From contig JACKIV010000004.1 of the NCBI GenBank assembly GCA_020638285.1, positions 153,498 to 217,497 on the forward strand: a stretch of DNA of 64,000 bases. Reading direction: 5' to 3'. The notes under the pieces are model-generated. The model saw only the letters and a program-made list of their open reading frames with translations. It did no database searches and was not told the origin of the DNA. This document shows, one piece after another, positions 16,083 through 25,012 of this stretch. How positions within the stretch are numbered: the first letter of the stretch is position 1; each line of letters begins with the position of its first letter. Both the position numbers and the translations under genes were made by a program. The DNA comes from Rhodospirillales bacterium. Lineage in GTDB: Bacteria; Pseudomonadota; Alphaproteobacteria; Micavibrionales; Micavibrionaceae.

Positions 16083-16994
16083 ATGAAAACAGGTATGTTT
16101 TTTCTTCTCGGCTTTCTTGTTCTGGGTGCTTTGTCTTTTCCGCAGGTCAGGGCTTTTGCATCTGATCCTGTGAGGCACGAAGCGGCTTCTTCGCCCGTGG
16201 GGATTCCTCAGGCCATTCCGCAAGACGAAGATGTTCCAGGGGGGGCGGTTCCTTATGTGAAGGATCCGGAAGGCCCGAAGAAGGAAAACGAAAAATATGA
16301 ACAGCCGACTTTTGAAAACCTTTCAAAACTTTATTGGACGCTGGGCATTTTGGACCCGGAGCGCGATGTTGCCGCCATAGATAATTTTGTCCGGATCCAT
16401 GATTGTCAGGTTTATCTGGATTACTATCGGGACGATTTCGAGTGGCGAAAAATTCGCGAGATCACAAAGGAAAAGATTATTAACGAGCGAGCCACGTGGC
16501 CGGTTCGTTTTGAGCTTTTGGTTCCTGTTGAGCTTGGTCGGTATGACTTTGAAAAAAAGGAATTTCCTGTCCTCAGCGAGTTTCTCAAAGAAGGAGCCCG
16601 CCGGATAACGACTGGCTATAATTCCATGCAGGATCAGGTCTGCGATACAAAGGCCATGAAAATCCCTGATTATCCCCGTGACGTCGTTCTTAATCTGAGT
16701 CGGCCGATCTTGATTGAATCCATTCCGATGGATCCGGATCTGGCACAGGACTACTTGATTCGGACCAAAATTCTGAATGCTGAGGAATACAGGGATCGCG
16801 ACCCTTCGATTCGTGAACGCCGCTATGAGCGGATGGCTTTTCTGCGCGTGCGCGTGCGCATGATAAAATTCATGGAGTTCATGAAAGCAGGAGACAGAGG
16901 TGAGCTTTATCCTCTTATTTTCTCCTCCGTCGAATCCTTTGACGTTTTTGAGGATCAGGATATGAAAAAAGTCCTGTATAAAAGCCCCCAATAA
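16083..16994 (+). CDS. Secreted hypothetical protein
   Basis: A 303-residue protein I cannot assign with confidence. Residues 1-26 form a clean signal peptide (MKTGMFFLLGFLVLGALSFP, then cleavage near AFAS), followed by a proline-rich linker and a soluble, charged domain of about 220 residues with repeated tyrosine and arginine, two cysteines that could pair, and no membrane helix. I have a weak, unverified recollection of DUF4852 for such proteins. Base composition looks more AT-rich than its neighbours. It stands between divergent ctlX and convergent ccrM, apparently as a single gene. Confidence 0.7.
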   Translation: MKTGMFFLLGFLVLGALSFPQVRAFASDPVRHEAASSPVGIPQAIPQDEDVPGGAVPYVKDPEGPKKENEKYEQPTFENLSKLYWTLGILDPERDVAAIDNFVRIHDCQVYLDYYRDDFEWRKIREITKEKIINERATWPVRFELLVPVELGRYDFEKKEFPVLSEFLKEGARRITTGYNSMQDQVCDTKAMKIPDYPRDVVLNLSRPILIESIPMDPDLAQDYLIRTKILNAEEYRDRDPSIRERRYERMAFLRVRVRMIKFMEFMKAGDRGELYPLIFSSVESFDVFEDQDMKKVLYKSPQ

Positions 16995-17006
16995 AGTCTA
17001 TAGCAT

Positions 17007-18131
17007 CTATTGGACGGCACCATCATGCGTTGATTCTTCGCGGATTTTCTGGCGCAGGGTATCGATGGGGCGAGACTTGTCATCTTCGTCGATATAGTGC
17101 CAGAAGGTCCATCCGTTGCAACTGGGTGCGCCCTGCACCTGCGCGCCGACCTTGTGGATCGAGCCTTTGTGCGTGCCAAGCGGTCCGGTGACGATCAGGC
17201 TCCCGTCCGCGTGGATGCGGGCGCTTAGATTTCGCTTGGAATCCGTCAGTTCCCCGCCGGGCTGGAGGTAACCCCGATCCAGAAGCCACGAAAACGGAAT
17301 GCGGGTTTCCTCGCGCTTGCCCATGATCCGGATGATCTCCTCGTCCAGATCCGGAGTGATGGCGGCAAGGCGCTTTTCCGCCGCGCGGATATAGTCCGAA
17401 TCGCGTTCGATTCCGATATAATCGCGCCCCAGTTTGCGTGCGACGGCCCCCGTCGTTCCCGTTCCGAAAAACGGGTCTAGAACCAGATCTCCGGGCAGGG
17501 TCGAGGCCATAAGAACCCGATAGAGCAGGGATTCCGGTTTTTGTGTGGGATGAACTTTTGCGCCGTCCTGGTCTTTCAGACGCTCGGACCCCGTACACAG
17601 CGGGAGAAACCAGTCGCTGCGCATCTGAAGGTCGTCATTCATGGACTTCATCGCATCGTAATTAAAGCGATAGCGGGAGTCCTTGTCGCGTGAGGCCCAG
17701 ATCAGGGTCTCGTGCGCGTTGCAAAAGCGCCGCCCGCGGAAATTCGGCATCGGATTGGCCTTGCGCCAGATGATATCGTTGAGGATCCAGAATCCCAGAT
17801 CCTGCATGATCCGCCCGACGCGGAAAATGTTATGATAACTTCCGATCACCCAGATCGTGCCGTCTTCTTTAAGCGCCGAGCGGGCCGCCCCGAGCCAGTT
17901 CGCGGTGAAATCGTCATAGGCCTTGAGGGTGTCAAACTTGTCCCATGCATCGTCCACGGCGTCCACGGCCGAATTGTCCGGGCGATGAAGATCGCCGCCG
18001 AGTTGAAGATTATAAGGCGGGTCTGCAAAAACCGTATCCACGCTGCCGGGCGTCAAGCTGCGCATGATCTCGGCGCAATCGCCCTGAAGGATCGTGTTTC
18101 TTGTGGATAAAGGATTCTTTTGACTCGACAT
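17007..18131 (-). CDS. ccrM: Cell-cycle DNA adenine methyltransferase CcrM (GANTC)
   Basis: CcrM methylates adenine in GANTC late in the cell cycle and couples replication to transcription. The 374-residue protein has the beta-class motif order: DPPYNLQ near residue 40, then the SAM-binding FFGTGTTG near 225, followed by the C-terminal DNA-recognition (RAMA) domain with APSCNGWTFWHY. Caulobacter CcrM is about 358 residues. The ATG at 18131 is preceded by GGAGGA at eight bases. The upstream DNA contains many GANTC sites, consistent with feedback by its own product. Confidence 0.96.
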   Translation of the reverse strand: MSSQKNPLSTRNTILQGDCAEIMRSLTPGSVDTVFADPPYNLQLGGDLHRPDNSAVDAVDDAWDKFDTLKAYDDFTANWLGAARSALKEDGTIWVIGSYHNIFRVGRIMQDLGFWILNDIIWRKANPMPNFRGRRFCNAHETLIWASRDKDSRYRFNYDAMKSMNDDLQMRSDWFLPLCTGSERLKDQDGAKVHPTQKPESLLYRVLMASTLPGDLVLDPFFGTGTTGAVARKLGRDYIGIERDSDYIRAAEKRLAAITPDLDEEIIRIMGKREETRIPFSWLLDRGYLQPGGELTDSKRNLSARIHADGSLIVTGPLGTHKGSIHKVGAQVQGAPSCNGWTFWHYIDEDDKSRPIDTLRQKIREESTHDGAVQ

Positions 18132-18230
18132 GCGGGGACTCCTCCTTATTCGACCTTATCGAATCATGAGTCAAACCCGACTCCGCGTCAAGGGAGATTT
18201 TTGATTTTTTCTTTGGAGTCAAAGAGATTC
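18132..18230 (-). promoter_or_regulatory. ccrM leader/promoter region with clustered GANTC sites
   Basis: Six GANTC sites lie here at 18137, 18161, 18168, 18179, 18216 and 18226; a seventh at 18122 is in the first codons of ccrM and an eighth at 18376 is at the start of the divergent gene. On the minus strand TTGACG and ATGATT about 18 bases apart are a possible -35/-10 pair, with GANTC sites lying inside and next to it. A strong GGAGGA ribosome site ends the leader. Two GANTC sites in the ccrM leader are known to matter in Caulobacter; that the ones here regulate is inference. Confidence 0.65.
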
Positions 18231-18373
18231 CGTAACTTTGAAATGATGATCCGGGAGTAGAGCGCGACAGGTTTTCTGCGGGGCCGCCGCACAGCGTTGA
18301 AAAGCATGAGGATAAAAACGGCCTCTTTCCTGCAGGGTCTTGAACGCCCTGCATATGTCGGCATTATCGCGGT

Positions 18374-20518
18374 ATGACTCTTTTTCGGTGGGTGTTTGCT
18401 GCCTGTGCGCTTCTGGCCGGGTTTTGTCTTGCCGGATTTTCTGCTGGTTTCGCGCGGGCGGCGGAAGCCGTGGATGGGCTTGACTCCGGTCCGCGCTTGA
18501 CAGGGATGCGCGGTCTGAACATCATTCCCGATGCCCGCATGGATCCGCCGGGGACCGTTCGGGTCGGTCTGGCGACGTCTGATCCTTATCTCCATGTGTC
18601 TGTTTCGGCCCAGATTGCGGGGCCTTTGTCGCTTAATCTGCGCCAGAGCGCGCGGATGTCCGGTTTGCTGGAAACACCGCGCACCTTGTCGCCTGCATTG
18701 GACGTAAAATTGCGCCTTTTGGAAGAAAGCACCTGGAGACCTGCTCTCGCCATCGGGCTGGACTCGGCGTTCGGTGCGCGGGAGACAGCCTCAGAATATA
18801 TTGTCGCTTCAAAGCGATATGGAGATTTCGATTTTACTGCCGGGCTGGGGTGGGGGCGACTTGGCGCGGCGGGGCATATCGCCAATCCGTTCGGCTTTGC
18901 CGCACAGGCGCGGGCGGTGGACGGAGACTCGCCGAACGGACCGGGAGACTGGTTTACGGGAAAAGACGCCGCTTTCTTCGCCGGGGTGGCGTACGTGCCG
19001 GAATTTGCGCCAAATCTGACCTTCAAACTTGATTGGAACGGCGACACGTACACCCCGGAAAAGGCCGCAGATCCGGGGTTTCATCCTCCTTCGCCCTGGT
19101 CGGCAAGCGTGAACTGGCGGGCGTGGTCGGGGTTTGATCTGGGAATTGGGACCGCCGGGGCCGAAAAAGTCATGGCGCGGCTGAGCTGGAGCGCCACCCC
19201 GGAAACATGGGGCGTTGCGCCGTACAAGGCGACGGCCCCGCCGCGCATTCCGCCGCGTTCCGGGCGCCTTAATCGCTCCGCCATGATGTCTGCGGCGGCC
19301 AGAGACGGGCTTTATCTGCGCGATGTGAGAGCGGATCCGAAGGGGCAGACGATTTCTGCCGTAACAGAGTCCAGCCCGTTTGTGCCGATTCCTCTTCAGA
19401 TCGGGCGTGCCGCGCGATACATGGCGGCCTATGGCGGGTTGAAACCCGAGTCTTTTGTGTTGACGCCGGAAAACGAAGATTTGCGGGGGATGTCGGTCCG
19501 CCTGTCTCGCCGGGATCTGGAAAACGCTGTGGCGGGGCGGGGTAGCCCGGAAGAAATGTGGCAAAATGCCGAGGTTACTGCGCCTGTGGCCTTTCCGTCC
19601 GCCTATGGGCTTTCTGGATCGTCCAAGAAAGAGCACAAGGACCCTCGGCTTTTCGGCAGGTTTCGGTGGATTCTGGCAACGGATCTGGGGATTCAGGAAC
19701 GCGATGCCGGGCTGGTCCACCGCACGGCGCTACTGGCCGATTTTCGTGCCGCTCGATTTCGTGGGATGTTTGCGATTGGTGGACGCGTACGGTTGAATAT
19801 GTTTGGGAATGCGGCAGACTTATCCACACGTACGGATTCTGAAAATATGATTTCGCGTGGGACATTTGGTGCGTTTTCGGGGTTGCGCGTTATGCCGGAG
19901 TCCTTCTATCTGAATGCTTCTCACAGTTTCTTTGGTGGATCGCTCCATGGCAGTTTGACAACGGGTTATATCGAAGAAATGTTCGCCGGAACGGGTGGAG
20001 AAGTCCTCTGGCGGCCTTTCGGGAAGCGCTTTGCACTGGGTGGAGAGCTTTGGGAGGCCTCACGGCGTGACCCCTCCACGCCAGGCGCGGTAGGGATCGC
20101 TGATTCTCCTGTCTGGAGCGGTCATCTGAACGGTTGGCTTGAATGGCCTGAGGACCATTTGACCTTTTATGCCAAGGCTGGTCGCTATCTGGGTGGAGAT
20201 TGGGGGGGGACGGTCGGACTGGTTCGCGATTTTTCAAACGGGGCGAAGATTGATGCCTCGGTGACGCTTACGGATGGATTGGACCGGGACGAATTCGGGC
20301 GGCGCAGTCCGGCGGGGCAGGCGATGTTGTCCCTGAGCCTTCCCTTCGGGAGCGTTCCAACCCGATTGATTCCGCAGGGCAGCGAGTTTCATCTCAATGT
20401 CCGGCCCGTAGGGCGGAACGCAGGTCAGTTTATCGAGAATCCGGCTCCTTTGTATGATCGTACGAACGGTTTCTCAACCGGGCGGCTGGCAAAAGGATGG
20501 GGCAGGGTGGTGGAGTGA
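18374..20518 (+). CDS. YjbH-like outer-membrane beta-barrel protein
   Basis: The 714-residue protein has a signal peptide (residues 1-30, ending ARAAE) and then the YjbH/DUF940 opening GMRGLNIIPDARMDPPGTVRVGL, followed by many alternating beta strands and YGDFDFTAGLGWGRLG. YjbH proteins are outer-membrane barrels linked to exopolysaccharide production, usually with yjbEFG; no such partners are adjacent here. The middle section (about 300-430) looks periplasmic with SPOR-like or LysM-like character that I cannot define. No good Shine-Dalgarno precedes the ATG. It is divergent from ccrM and converges on smc across a large hairpin. Confidence 0.8.
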   Translation: MTLFRWVFAACALLAGFCLAGFSAGFARAAEAVDGLDSGPRLTGMRGLNIIPDARMDPPGTVRVGLATSDPYLHVSVSAQIAGPLSLNLRQSARMSGLLETPRTLSPALDVKLRLLEESTWRPALAIGLDSAFGARETASEYIVASKRYGDFDFTAGLGWGRLGAAGHIANPFGFAAQARAVDGDSPNGPGDWFTGKDAAFFAGVAYVPEFAPNLTFKLDWNGDTYTPEKAADPGFHPPSPWSASVNWRAWSGFDLGIGTAGAEKVMARLSWSATPETWGVAPYKATAPPRIPPRSGRLNRSAMMSAAARDGLYLRDVRADPKGQTISAVTESSPFVPIPLQIGRAARYMAAYGGLKPESFVLTPENEDLRGMSVRLSRRDLENAVAGRGSPEEMWQNAEVTAPVAFPSAYGLSGSSKKEHKDPRLFGRFRWILATDLGIQERDAGLVHRTALLADFRAARFRGMFAIGGRVRLNMFGNAADLSTRTDSENMISRGTFGAFSGLRVMPESFYLNASHSFFGGSLHGSLTTGYIEEMFAGTGGEVLWRPFGKRFALGGELWEASRRDPSTPGAVGIADSPVWSGHLNGWLEWPEDHLTFYAKAGRYLGGDWGGTVGLVRDFSNGAKIDASVTLTDGLDRDEFGRRSPAGQAMLSLSLPFGSVPTRLIPQGSEFHLNVRPVGRNAGQFIENPAPLYDRTNGFSTGRLAKGWGRVVE

Positions 20519-20573
20519 GGATCTGTTTTTTTATAGTCCCTCGAATTGGAAATTGTACAGGGTGGAGAATCCG

Positions 20574-20650
20574 ATTTTTCACCACGAAGACACGAAGTTT
20601 TGGTGTTCCTGTCAATCTCTTCGTGTCTTTGCGCCTTCGTGGTGAAAAAT
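20574..20650. repeat. Hairpin repeat, ACCACGAAG family, copy 1
   Basis: An imperfect inverted repeat with arms 20574-20597 and 20619-20650 separated by 21 bases. The left arm reads ATTTTTCACCACGAAG then ACACGAAG; the complement of the right arm has the same two blocks with GCGCAAAG between them. The same element recurs at 28139-28216. It lies between the convergent 3' ends of the YjbH-like gene and smc, so it may terminate transcription from both sides. Similar CACCACGAAGACACGAAG hairpins are, as I recall, widely dispersed in bacterial genomes. Confidence 0.9.
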
Positions 20651-20695
20651 AGAAGCGGCGCAAAATATATGCCTTATGTTAAATAAAACAAGATT

Positions 20696-23600
20696 CTACG
20701 CCGCGACAGAGTCAATGAACTCAAAGGATTTCTGAAGGTCAACCGAGACAAGCTGCGAGACGCCCCGTTCAGCCATTGTGACTCCGTACAGACGATCCAT
20801 CCGCGCCATGGTCAGGCGATGGTGCGTGATGACCAGAAAACGGGTGCGGCTGCGCTCCGCGATATGGTCCAAAAGATCGCACACCCGGTCCACATTGGCA
20901 TCGTCCAGCGGTGCGTCGATCTCGTCCAGAACGCAAATTGGCGCCGGGTTTGTTAAAAACATAGCAAAAATCAAGGCGATGGAGGTTAACGTCTGTTCTC
21001 CGCCCGAGAGAAGAGAGAGAGATTGCAGCGTCTTGCCCGGTGGCTGAGCGAAGATTTCAAGCCCGGCCTCCAGTGGGTCGTCAGAGTCGATCAGGGCCAG
21101 ATGCGCCGTGCCTCCCTGACCAAACAGGCGCTGGAAGAGGGTCTGGAAATGTCCGTTGACGCTCTCGAATGCTGCGTTCAGCCGCTCGCGCGCCTCACGG
21201 TTCAGGCGTCCGATTCCGCCACGAAGCTCTGCGATGGCTTGAACCAGATCATCCCGTTCGGACACAAGACGCGATTTTTCAGTCTCGATTTCCTGCGTTT
21301 CCACATCGGCGCGTAGATTGACCGGGCCCATGCTATCGCGTTCGCGCATGAGTTTATCCAGCCGCGCCCGGACGGACTCAAGTCCATCGGTCCGTATCTG
21401 ATCCGGCTCAATGGACAAATGGGCAGGCAGATCTGTTGGTGCCATCGAAAATTTGTCCTCGATTGTTTGGACAATGTCGTCCAGACGCTGGGCCAGAGCG
21501 GCAACGGTGGCTTGTTCACGTGCGCGGTCTTCACGTTGGGCAGACAGAAGGTTTTCTGCGGATTTGAGGGCCCTGGATGTTTCGGCCAGCGCTTTTTCCG
21601 CCTCGGCCAAAGCATTGGCGGCCTGCGTCCGGGCCGCTTCACTTTCGGAGACGGCAGACAGGAGGGATTCCCGATCCGCGCGCAAAGTTTCGGGGCGGTC
21701 TTTGAGGGAATCGAATTTTTCCTGAAATTCGGCTGCGCGTTCGGCCAGGGTTTTCATCCGCTCGCGCGCGCGAATCTCCCGGTTCCGGGTACTCACGCGC
21801 TCGTCTCCAATGGCTTGAAGACGCGCCCGGCGGGTGCTTTGCGCAGCGCGGGCAAGATCGAAAGCGCGGGTGGCCTCGCGCAGGGCATCGCGAGACTGAG
21901 CCAGTTCGATGCGCAGGGCGTCAACGCGCTCCTGCGTCTGGGTAAAGGTTCCATCGTCGAAATGGCTCAACGCCTCGCGTCCCTCGTTCAGCGCGGTGTC
22001 GATTCGTTCGGATTCTTGTGCGGCGAGAGAGACGGCTTCGCTCAATCGCGCGATATCTGCATTCAGGCGTGCACGTACCTCAAAACTGCGTCCCTGACGG
22101 GCTCGCCGGGTTGACAGGTCGGACTCAAGGGTGGAAAGGGCCTTTCGAGTCTCCTGAATTCGGGTGGCGAGGGTGTCTGATCTGGAAATGGATTCGGCCA
22201 GAGCATTTGCGGCCTTTTCCGCCCGGTCGGCAAGAGCAGGAAGGGATGCCAGACATTCCTGAAGGCGCTTTTTCTGGCGCAGGTGATTGGCGTGCCGGTC
22301 TGCTGCCGCCGCGCGGACGTGCAGTCCGTCCCACCGCCACAGATACCCGTCCCGTGAGACAAGCGATTGACCGACTTCAAGATTTTGAAAAAGATGAGCC
22401 CCATCGGTATCCGTTTCCACAACGCCGATTTGACTTAATGCTTCATGCAGGGGCGGCGGGGCTTTCGCAAAAGATAAAAGCGAACGCGCGCCATCGGGCA
22501 AGGCGGGAAGCTGCGGCGTGGTTGCACGCAGTGCCCAGAAACTTGGGGCGTTCGGGTCCGTGGCGGCCAGAAGCGTATCGCCGAGCGCGCGTGAAAGGGC
22601 AATTTCAAACCCGCTGTCTACGTCAATATCTTCCATAATCGAGCGAAAATCTTTCTGGGCATCAAGCTCCAGAACGGCTCGGAGAGTCTCGATTTCCGAA
22701 GTCAGGCGTGATTTTTCATGGTCGGCCTCGCGGGAAGCGGCGCGTTTTTCCTCACTCTCGCGCCGGGCGGTTTCCAGCGCTGCGATATCAGATTCCTGTG
22801 TTTGTCGGGTTTGCGCCAGATGTGCGTCCAGCGTGGCGATTTCTGCATCAAGGGACTCATATCCTTCGGTATCTGCGGCCAGATCATTCTGGGCTTTTTC
22901 GAGTTGTGCGGCGGCGTTGCGTGCGCGCGTCAGGGCCTCGGTACGGCGTGCGGTTTCGCGGGAAATCTGGGATTCCAGCGCGGCGCGGCGGGCTTTCATA
23001 TCTGCGGCGTCACTCGTCAGTGTCGAGAAACGACTTTCGAGTGCGGCGGTTTTTTCCTCCCATTTTTCATACGCTGCCTGCTTTTCAAGCAGATCCAGAT
23101 CTCCTCTGGATTCTTGTGCCAGAAGAGACTTTTCTTCCTCCTCAAGTCGGGCCAGAGTGCCTGCGCTTTCAGTCAGAATCGTAGTCTCGTGTATCCGGTC
23201 GGCCTCGGTTCGAGCCAGACCGTCCGTCGATTCCTTTAACAGGCTTGCGATGCGGTTTTCTTCGTCGTCAAGCCGTTGCAAGGCAATTTTGCGGGTCTGA
23301 AGAATGGCTGCGGCTTCTGCCTCTGCGTGACGCAAGGGGGGTATGGAGTCGGCCTGCGCTGTCTGGTCAACGGTCAGACGCGTGACAATGCCCAGACTTT
23401 CGGCTACGGCGCTGTCAATCCGGGCATGCGCGGCTTTGCTTTCCGAAATCTTCTCGTGCAGGAGAGACCATTCCAGCCACGCAAAAGCCAGTTCCATCTG
23501 GCGGATCTGGGTGCTGACATTACGATAGCGTGTGGCCTGACGGGCCTGTTTTTTGAGTTCGTTCAGGCGGGTTTCCATACCACCAAGGAGGTCTTCAAGC

Positions 23601-24181
23601 CGCGTGAGATTTGTTTCCGCTGCGCGCAGGCGAATTTCGGCTTCGTGGCGGCGTGCGTACAGGCCGGAAACGCCTGCCGATTCTTCCAGAATCAGGCGGC
23701 GCTCGGCAGGCTTTGCGTTTATCACGGCGGTGACTTTGCCCTGTGAGACGATGGCAGGCGAATTGGCCCCGGCGACGGTGTCGGCAAAGAGAAGCTGGAC
23801 ATCTCGGGCGCGAACGGGACGGCCATTGATTCGATAGTCAGATCCTTGATCCCGAACGATCTTTCTTAGAATTTCGATTTCGTCTCCGGCGTTCCATGCG
23901 GCGGGAGCGCTGCGTTCCGCATTATCCAGAACAAGAGAAACCTCCGCCAAAGAGCGCGCGGGGCGGTTCGATGTTCCGGCAAAAATTACATCGTCCATCT
24001 CACCGCCCCGGATTTTCCGGGCAGAGCTTTCGCCCATCACCCAGCGCAGGGCTTCGACCAGATTGGATTTTCCGCATCCGTTCGGCCCTACAATGCCGGT
24101 TAGTCCGGTCTCAATATCAAGCTCGGTCTTCTCGACGAAGGACTTGAAACCCTGAAGGCGTAGTTTACGGAAATGAATCAT
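20696..24181 (-). CDS. smc: Chromosome segregation ATPase SMC
   Basis: SMC condenses and organises the chromosome with ScpA/ScpB. The 1161-residue protein shows the N-terminal ATPase half with Walker A GPNGCGKSN, a long coiled coil rich in E, A and R, a hinge domain around residues 500-650, a returning coiled coil, and the C-terminal half with signature LLSGGEQTLTSIAL and Walker B PICVLDEIDAPLDDANV. The length matches bacterial SMC. The start overlaps the dsbA stop by four bases; the dsbA-smc order is common in alphaproteobacteria. Confidence 0.98.
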   Translation of the reverse strand: MIHFRKLRLQGFKSFVEKTELDIETGLTGIVGPNGCGKSNLVEALRWVMGESSARKIRGGEMDDVIFAGTSNRPARSLAEVSLVLDNAERSAPAAWNAGDEIEILRKIVRDQGSDYRINGRPVRARDVQLLFADTVAGANSPAIVSQGKVTAVINAKPAERRLILEESAGVSGLYARRHEAEIRLRAAETNLTRLEDLLGGMETRLNELKKQARQATRYRNVSTQIRQMELAFAWLEWSLLHEKISESKAAHARIDSAVAESLGIVTRLTVDQTAQADSIPPLRHAEAEAAAILQTRKIALQRLDDEENRIASLLKESTDGLARTEADRIHETTILTESAGTLARLEEEEKSLLAQESRGDLDLLEKQAAYEKWEEKTAALESRFSTLTSDAADMKARRAALESQISRETARRTEALTRARNAAAQLEKAQNDLAADTEGYESLDAEIATLDAHLAQTRQTQESDIAALETARRESEEKRAASREADHEKSRLTSEIETLRAVLELDAQKDFRSIMEDIDVDSGFEIALSRALGDTLLAATDPNAPSFWALRATTPQLPALPDGARSLLSFAKAPPPLHEALSQIGVVETDTDGAHLFQNLEVGQSLVSRDGYLWRWDGLHVRAAAADRHANHLRQKKRLQECLASLPALADRAEKAANALAESISRSDTLATRIQETRKALSTLESDLSTRRARQGRSFEVRARLNADIARLSEAVSLAAQESERIDTALNEGREALSHFDDGTFTQTQERVDALRIELAQSRDALREATRAFDLARAAQSTRRARLQAIGDERVSTRNREIRARERMKTLAERAAEFQEKFDSLKDRPETLRADRESLLSAVSESEAARTQAANALAEAEKALAETSRALKSAENLLSAQREDRAREQATVAALAQRLDDIVQTIEDKFSMAPTDLPAHLSIEPDQIRTDGLESVRARLDKLMRERDSMGPVNLRADVETQEIETEKSRLVSERDDLVQAIAELRGGIGRLNREARERLNAAFESVNGHFQTLFQRLFGQGGTAHLALIDSDDPLEAGLEIFAQPPGKTLQSLSLLSGGEQTLTSIALIFAMFLTNPAPICVLDEIDAPLDDANVDRVCDLLDHIAERSRTRFLVITHHRLTMARMDRLYGVTMAERGVSQLVSVDLQKSFEFIDSVAA

Positions 24182-24885
24182 TTTTTCGGAAGAACAGGCG
24201 GCGTTTCGGATTTCAAGAGTTTCTCAATCTCTGTCTTGAAGTCGTCGTAGGGCAACGCGCCGATGAGAGTAGATGCGCCATCATTGAAAACAAAAGTCGG
24301 AGTTGAGTCCACCTTCCATTTCTTCTGGGCGGCCTGCATGTTATCCATAATGCCTTTGGCCAGGTCTTCTGAATTGAGGCACTGGGCGACCCGTTCCGGG
24401 CTCAGACCTGCAAGTTTCGCGTTCTGTTGTAGAATCCCGGAGTCTTGTACCCAAGTCTCCTGAGTTGAAAACAAAAGGTCCACAAAATCAAAAAACCGGT
24501 CTTCGGGGAGGCAACGGGCCAAGAGAAGCCCCTCCAGAGCTGGCCTGTTGAGCGGAAAATCATTCATGATCAGGCGGACTTTGCCTGTGTCGACATAATC
24601 CTTCTTGAGCAGGGGAAGGATTTCCTTGTGGAAATGTGCACAATGCGGGCAGCTTAGAGAGCTGTTCTCGACAATGGTGACGGGCGCATCAGGGGCACCG
24701 ATCGAGCGGGGGGAGAGGAGGGCATCAAGGTCCAGCGGCGGCGTAGATGTGGCCGCCGGGGTATTGGTTTGCGGAGTCGATTCCGCAGGGGACTGGGAGG
24801 GAGCCAGAGCAAAAAGCGCCAGAAGCCCGGCCAGAACCATAAGGGCAGACAGGGCGGTCAGGGTGTTTTTCTTTTTTGGCATCAT
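24178..24885 (-). CDS. DsbA-family thiol:disulfide oxidoreductase
   Basis: The 235-residue protein has an N-terminal membrane/signal segment (about residues 10-30), a low-complexity linker of P, T and A, and a thioredoxin-fold DsbA domain starting SIGAPDAPVTIVENSSLSCPHCAHFH, with active site CPHC near residue 80. A cis-proline loop (STPTFVFNDG) lies near 200. It resembles the BdbD/DsbA_4 group that can act as oxidase or isomerase in the periplasm. It overlaps smc by four bases; 127 bases separate it from the OmpA-like gene upstream, so it may have its own promoter. A DsbB-like partner is encoded at 37900. Confidence 0.9.
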   Translation of the reverse strand: MMPKKKNTLTALSALMVLAGLLALFALAPSQSPAESTPQTNTPAATSTPPLDLDALLSPRSIGAPDAPVTIVENSSLSCPHCAHFHKEILPLLKKDYVDTGKVRLIMNDFPLNRPALEGLLLARCLPEDRFFDFVDLLFSTQETWVQDSGILQQNAKLAGLSPERVAQCLNSEDLAKGIMDNMQAAQKKWKVDSTPTFVFNDGASTLIGALPYDDFKTEIEKLLKSETPPVLPKK

Positions 24886-25012
24886 CGAAAAAAAAGGCCT
24901 CTTGCTCTGGAATGGAAATGGAACGATACATTCTTTCTATCTGAAAAAAGTCTGTGTTTCCAGATTTTTCGTGAGGCCTCCGATTTGATCCACATGGGAA
25001 ATGAGATGGCGA

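Noticed and set aside
17007..18131. ccrM as part of a restriction-modification system with the Mrr-like gene
   Set aside because: The motif order, C-terminal domain and GANTC-rich leader fit the solitary cell-cycle methylase, and the nuclease gene is about 15 kb away in another operon.
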